Assembly (NCBI GenBank): GCA_023135545.1
Contig: JAGLSY010000135.1
Span: 1-7,513, forward strand
DNA from: Thermoplasmata archaeon
Lineage (GTDB): Archaea; Thermoplasmatota; Thermoplasmata; SG8-5; JAGLSY01
DNA: 7,513 nucleotides
Direction: 5' to 3'
The first letter of the stretch is position 1; each line of letters starts with the position of its first letter. The notes beneath the pieces were generated by a model, which saw only the letters and a list, made by a program, of their open reading frames with translations, ran no database searches and was not told where the DNA came from. Positions 6,424 through 7,513 of this stretch are shown here, in pieces. Both the position numbers and the translations under genes were made by a program.

Positions 6424-7323
6424 ATGGATACTGAATTTTGCAAGCTGGCAATTGAAACCTCCTTTCCGGATTTTGTAATCCACTCGATAAAAGCCAACGA
6501 GATACAGGGCTGGGACTCTTTCGTGGCCAGGGTCAATGAAACACATATATTCCGCTTTCCGACACGTCCCAGGGTAATCAGGCAGCTGGGCTTTGAGATA
6601 ATAATACTGCCAGAACTAGCAAAGCGACTGCCAATCCCCATACCGAATTTTGATCATATCTGGCATGGTGATGATGAGCGGCCGCAGATGTTTGTCGGTT
6701 ACCCCATGATCCAGGGGACGGTGCTGTCCAGAACTCCTCCATTCGAACCAGCCAGGAAAAAAGAACTGGCCAGTTTACTTGGAAGGATTTTGATAGACAT
6801 ACACACCTTTCCAATCGAGAAAGCCCTTGAAGCAGGCATGAAGCCTGCAACCCCCCAGACATGGAGAAAAGACCATGAAAATATGCAGACCAGGCATGAG
6901 AAGAGTTCATTCCCCCTCATGGATCCAAAACTCAGAGAGAAATGCATAGAGATATTTGATGAATATCTGGGAAATGATGATTATTTTCATTTTAATGCTG
7001 TATTAGGCCATGGGGATCTGTCTCCTGACGACCATATTCTCTGGAATCCCGAAACAGAAGAAATAACCGGAATAATCGACTGGGGAGACATGCAGATAGG
7101 TGATCCAGCACTTGATTTCACAGGCATCATCTGCGACTGCGGACCAGAGTTCACGGATATGGTGCTGGCCGAGTACAATAAGGAAATGCCCGATGACCCC
7201 ACTATCATGGAGCGAGCGGCCTGGTACATGAAACTCTTCGGATTCTATTTTATTGAATATGGCCAGCTCACCAAGGAAGATAAGTGGATAGAGGAAGGGT
7301 TGGAAGAATTGAGAAAATCATGA
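6424..7323 (+). CDS. APH(2'')-like aminoglycoside phosphotransferase-family kinase
   Basis: The 299-residue product has the APH small-molecule kinase fold. The N-lobe has GWDSFVARV (29-37), then HIFRFP (41-46), equivalent to the FKFP strand of APH(2'') enzymes but with Arg44 where the phosphate-binding Lys is usual, then LPIPIP (69-74). The catalytic loop is HGDLSPDDHIL (196-206) with catalytic Asp198. The metal-binding segment is IIDWGD (217-222), followed by IGDPALDF (225-232). The C-terminus (YG...WIEEGLEELRKS) also resembles APH(2'') enzymes as I remember them. The catalytic loop seems one residue longer than in the HGDLxxxHIL form. The enzyme should transfer a phosphate from ATP or GTP to a hydroxyl of a small molecule; the substrate may be an antibiotic or a cell metabolite and cannot be read from sequence. 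It directly follows the methyltransferase gene and is probably co-translated with it. Confidence 0.88.
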   Translation: MDTEFCKLAIETSFPDFVIHSIKANEIQGWDSFVARVNETHIFRFPTRPRVIRQLGFEIIILPELAKRLPIPIPNFDHIWHGDDERPQMFVGYPMIQGTVLSRTPPFEPARKKELASLLGRILIDIHTFPIEKALEAGMKPATPQTWRKDHENMQTRHEKSSFPLMDPKLREKCIEIFDEYLGNDDYFHFNAVLGHGDLSPDDHILWNPETEEITGIIDWGDMQIGDPALDFTGIICDCGPEFTDMVLAEYNKEMPDDPTIMERAAWYMKLFGFYFIEYGQLTKEDKWIEEGLEELRKS

Positions 7324-7352
7324 AAGCAACACATGAGACAAAACATAAATGA

Positions 7353-7358
7353 TTTTTT
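7353..7358 (+). terminator. Oligo-T tract, likely terminator of the methyltransferase-kinase operon
   Basis: Six consecutive T residues lie 30 bases after the kinase stop codon. Archaeal RNA polymerase terminates at such tracts without needing a hairpin. No other T-run of this length is seen in the 3' flank. Confidence 0.5.
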
Positions 7359-7369
7359 ACCCTAACCTT

Positions 7370-7428
7370 CCAACATGGGTGCCTGCATTATGCCAACATG
7401 GGTCACAGTAATTGCTAACATGGGTGCC
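7370..7428 (+). repeat. Three AACATGGGT direct repeats with 22-23 bp spacing
   Basis: AACATGGGT occurs at 7372-7380, 7395-7403 and 7417-7425. The fuller unit is C(C/T)AACATGGGTGCC, with the second copy diverging after GGGT. A partial copy, GCTAACAT, recurs at 7479-7486, 65 bp after the same 8 bases at 7414, close to three more periods. GCACCC at 7466-7471 is an inverted match to GGGTGC in the repeat. No gene is seen in 7324-7513. The regular spacing suggests binding sites for a protein on one face of DNA, such as a transposase end, regulator array or iterons. Confidence 0.65.
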
Positions 7429-7513
7429 AGTGATGATCAGTGTGGCGGGGGGTCGAGCATGGTAAGCACCCAACAATAGCTAACATCCATGCGAGCAAGC
7501 CCAATCGCTATCA

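Noticed and set aside
7372..7425. Possible small CRISPR array (AACATGGGT units)
   Set aside because: Repeats of 9-14 bp with 8-14 bp between them are too short for CRISPR repeats and spacers, and no cas gene is in view.
7324..7513. tRNA or other RNA gene in the right flank
   Set aside because: No cloverleaf arms, GTTCGA-type T-loop or long stem could be assembled; only the direct repeats and a 7-bp inverted match are visible.

Overview
The window reads as archaeal, most likely from a euryarchaeal lineage, possibly an uncultivated Thermoplasmata-like one; the lineage is my inference. It encodes a full-length Hef, the fused FANCM-type helicase and XPF-type nuclease found in Euryarchaeota. Three genes are preceded by TATA-box-like elements at the archaeal distance, with little or no leader before the start codon. 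The one gene lying inside an operon has a Shine-Dalgarno-like site instead.

Layout, left to right. (1) Bases 1-2099, plus strand: the 3' part of a large ATPase-TPR protein of the STAND type; its NTP-binding core and any effector domain lie left of the window. (2) Bases 2203-2988, plus strand: an unrecognised 261-residue protein with an acidic, tyrosine-rich repeat N-terminus and a basic coiled-coil C-terminus. Its promoter has a TATA box and a perfect inverted repeat. (3) Bases 2989-3136: a short convergent intergenic region filled with 9-bp GAGTTY units in inverted orientation. (4) Bases 3138-5567, minus strand: hef. (5) Bases 5568-5661: a divergent promoter region with two back-to-back TATA-like boxes. 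(6) Bases 5662-7323, plus strand: two abutting genes, a class I SAM methyltransferase and an APH(2'')-like small-molecule kinase. (7) Bases 7324-7513: a T-tract and three AACATGGGT direct repeats spaced 22-23 bp, which may begin a mobile element continuing beyond the window.

How the genes relate: only the methyltransferase and kinase look functionally linked, by zero spacing and likely translational coupling. Hef is a replication-fork and DNA-repair enzyme with its own promoter. The TPR protein and the coiled-coil protein run in the same direction, but a separate promoter lies between them. Base composition is uneven: hand counts gave 17/60 G+C at 541-600 in the TPR gene, 24/60 at 5881-5940 in the methyltransferase and 38/60 at 4141-4200 in hef. 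This fits a GC-richer core gene flanked by AT-richer accessory genes.

I did not find a clear new multi-gene system. The points most worth a second look are the inverted GAGTTY array, the 22-bp-spaced repeats at the right edge, the PCNA-binding-like motif in the Hef linker, and the unusual bipolar repeat protein.
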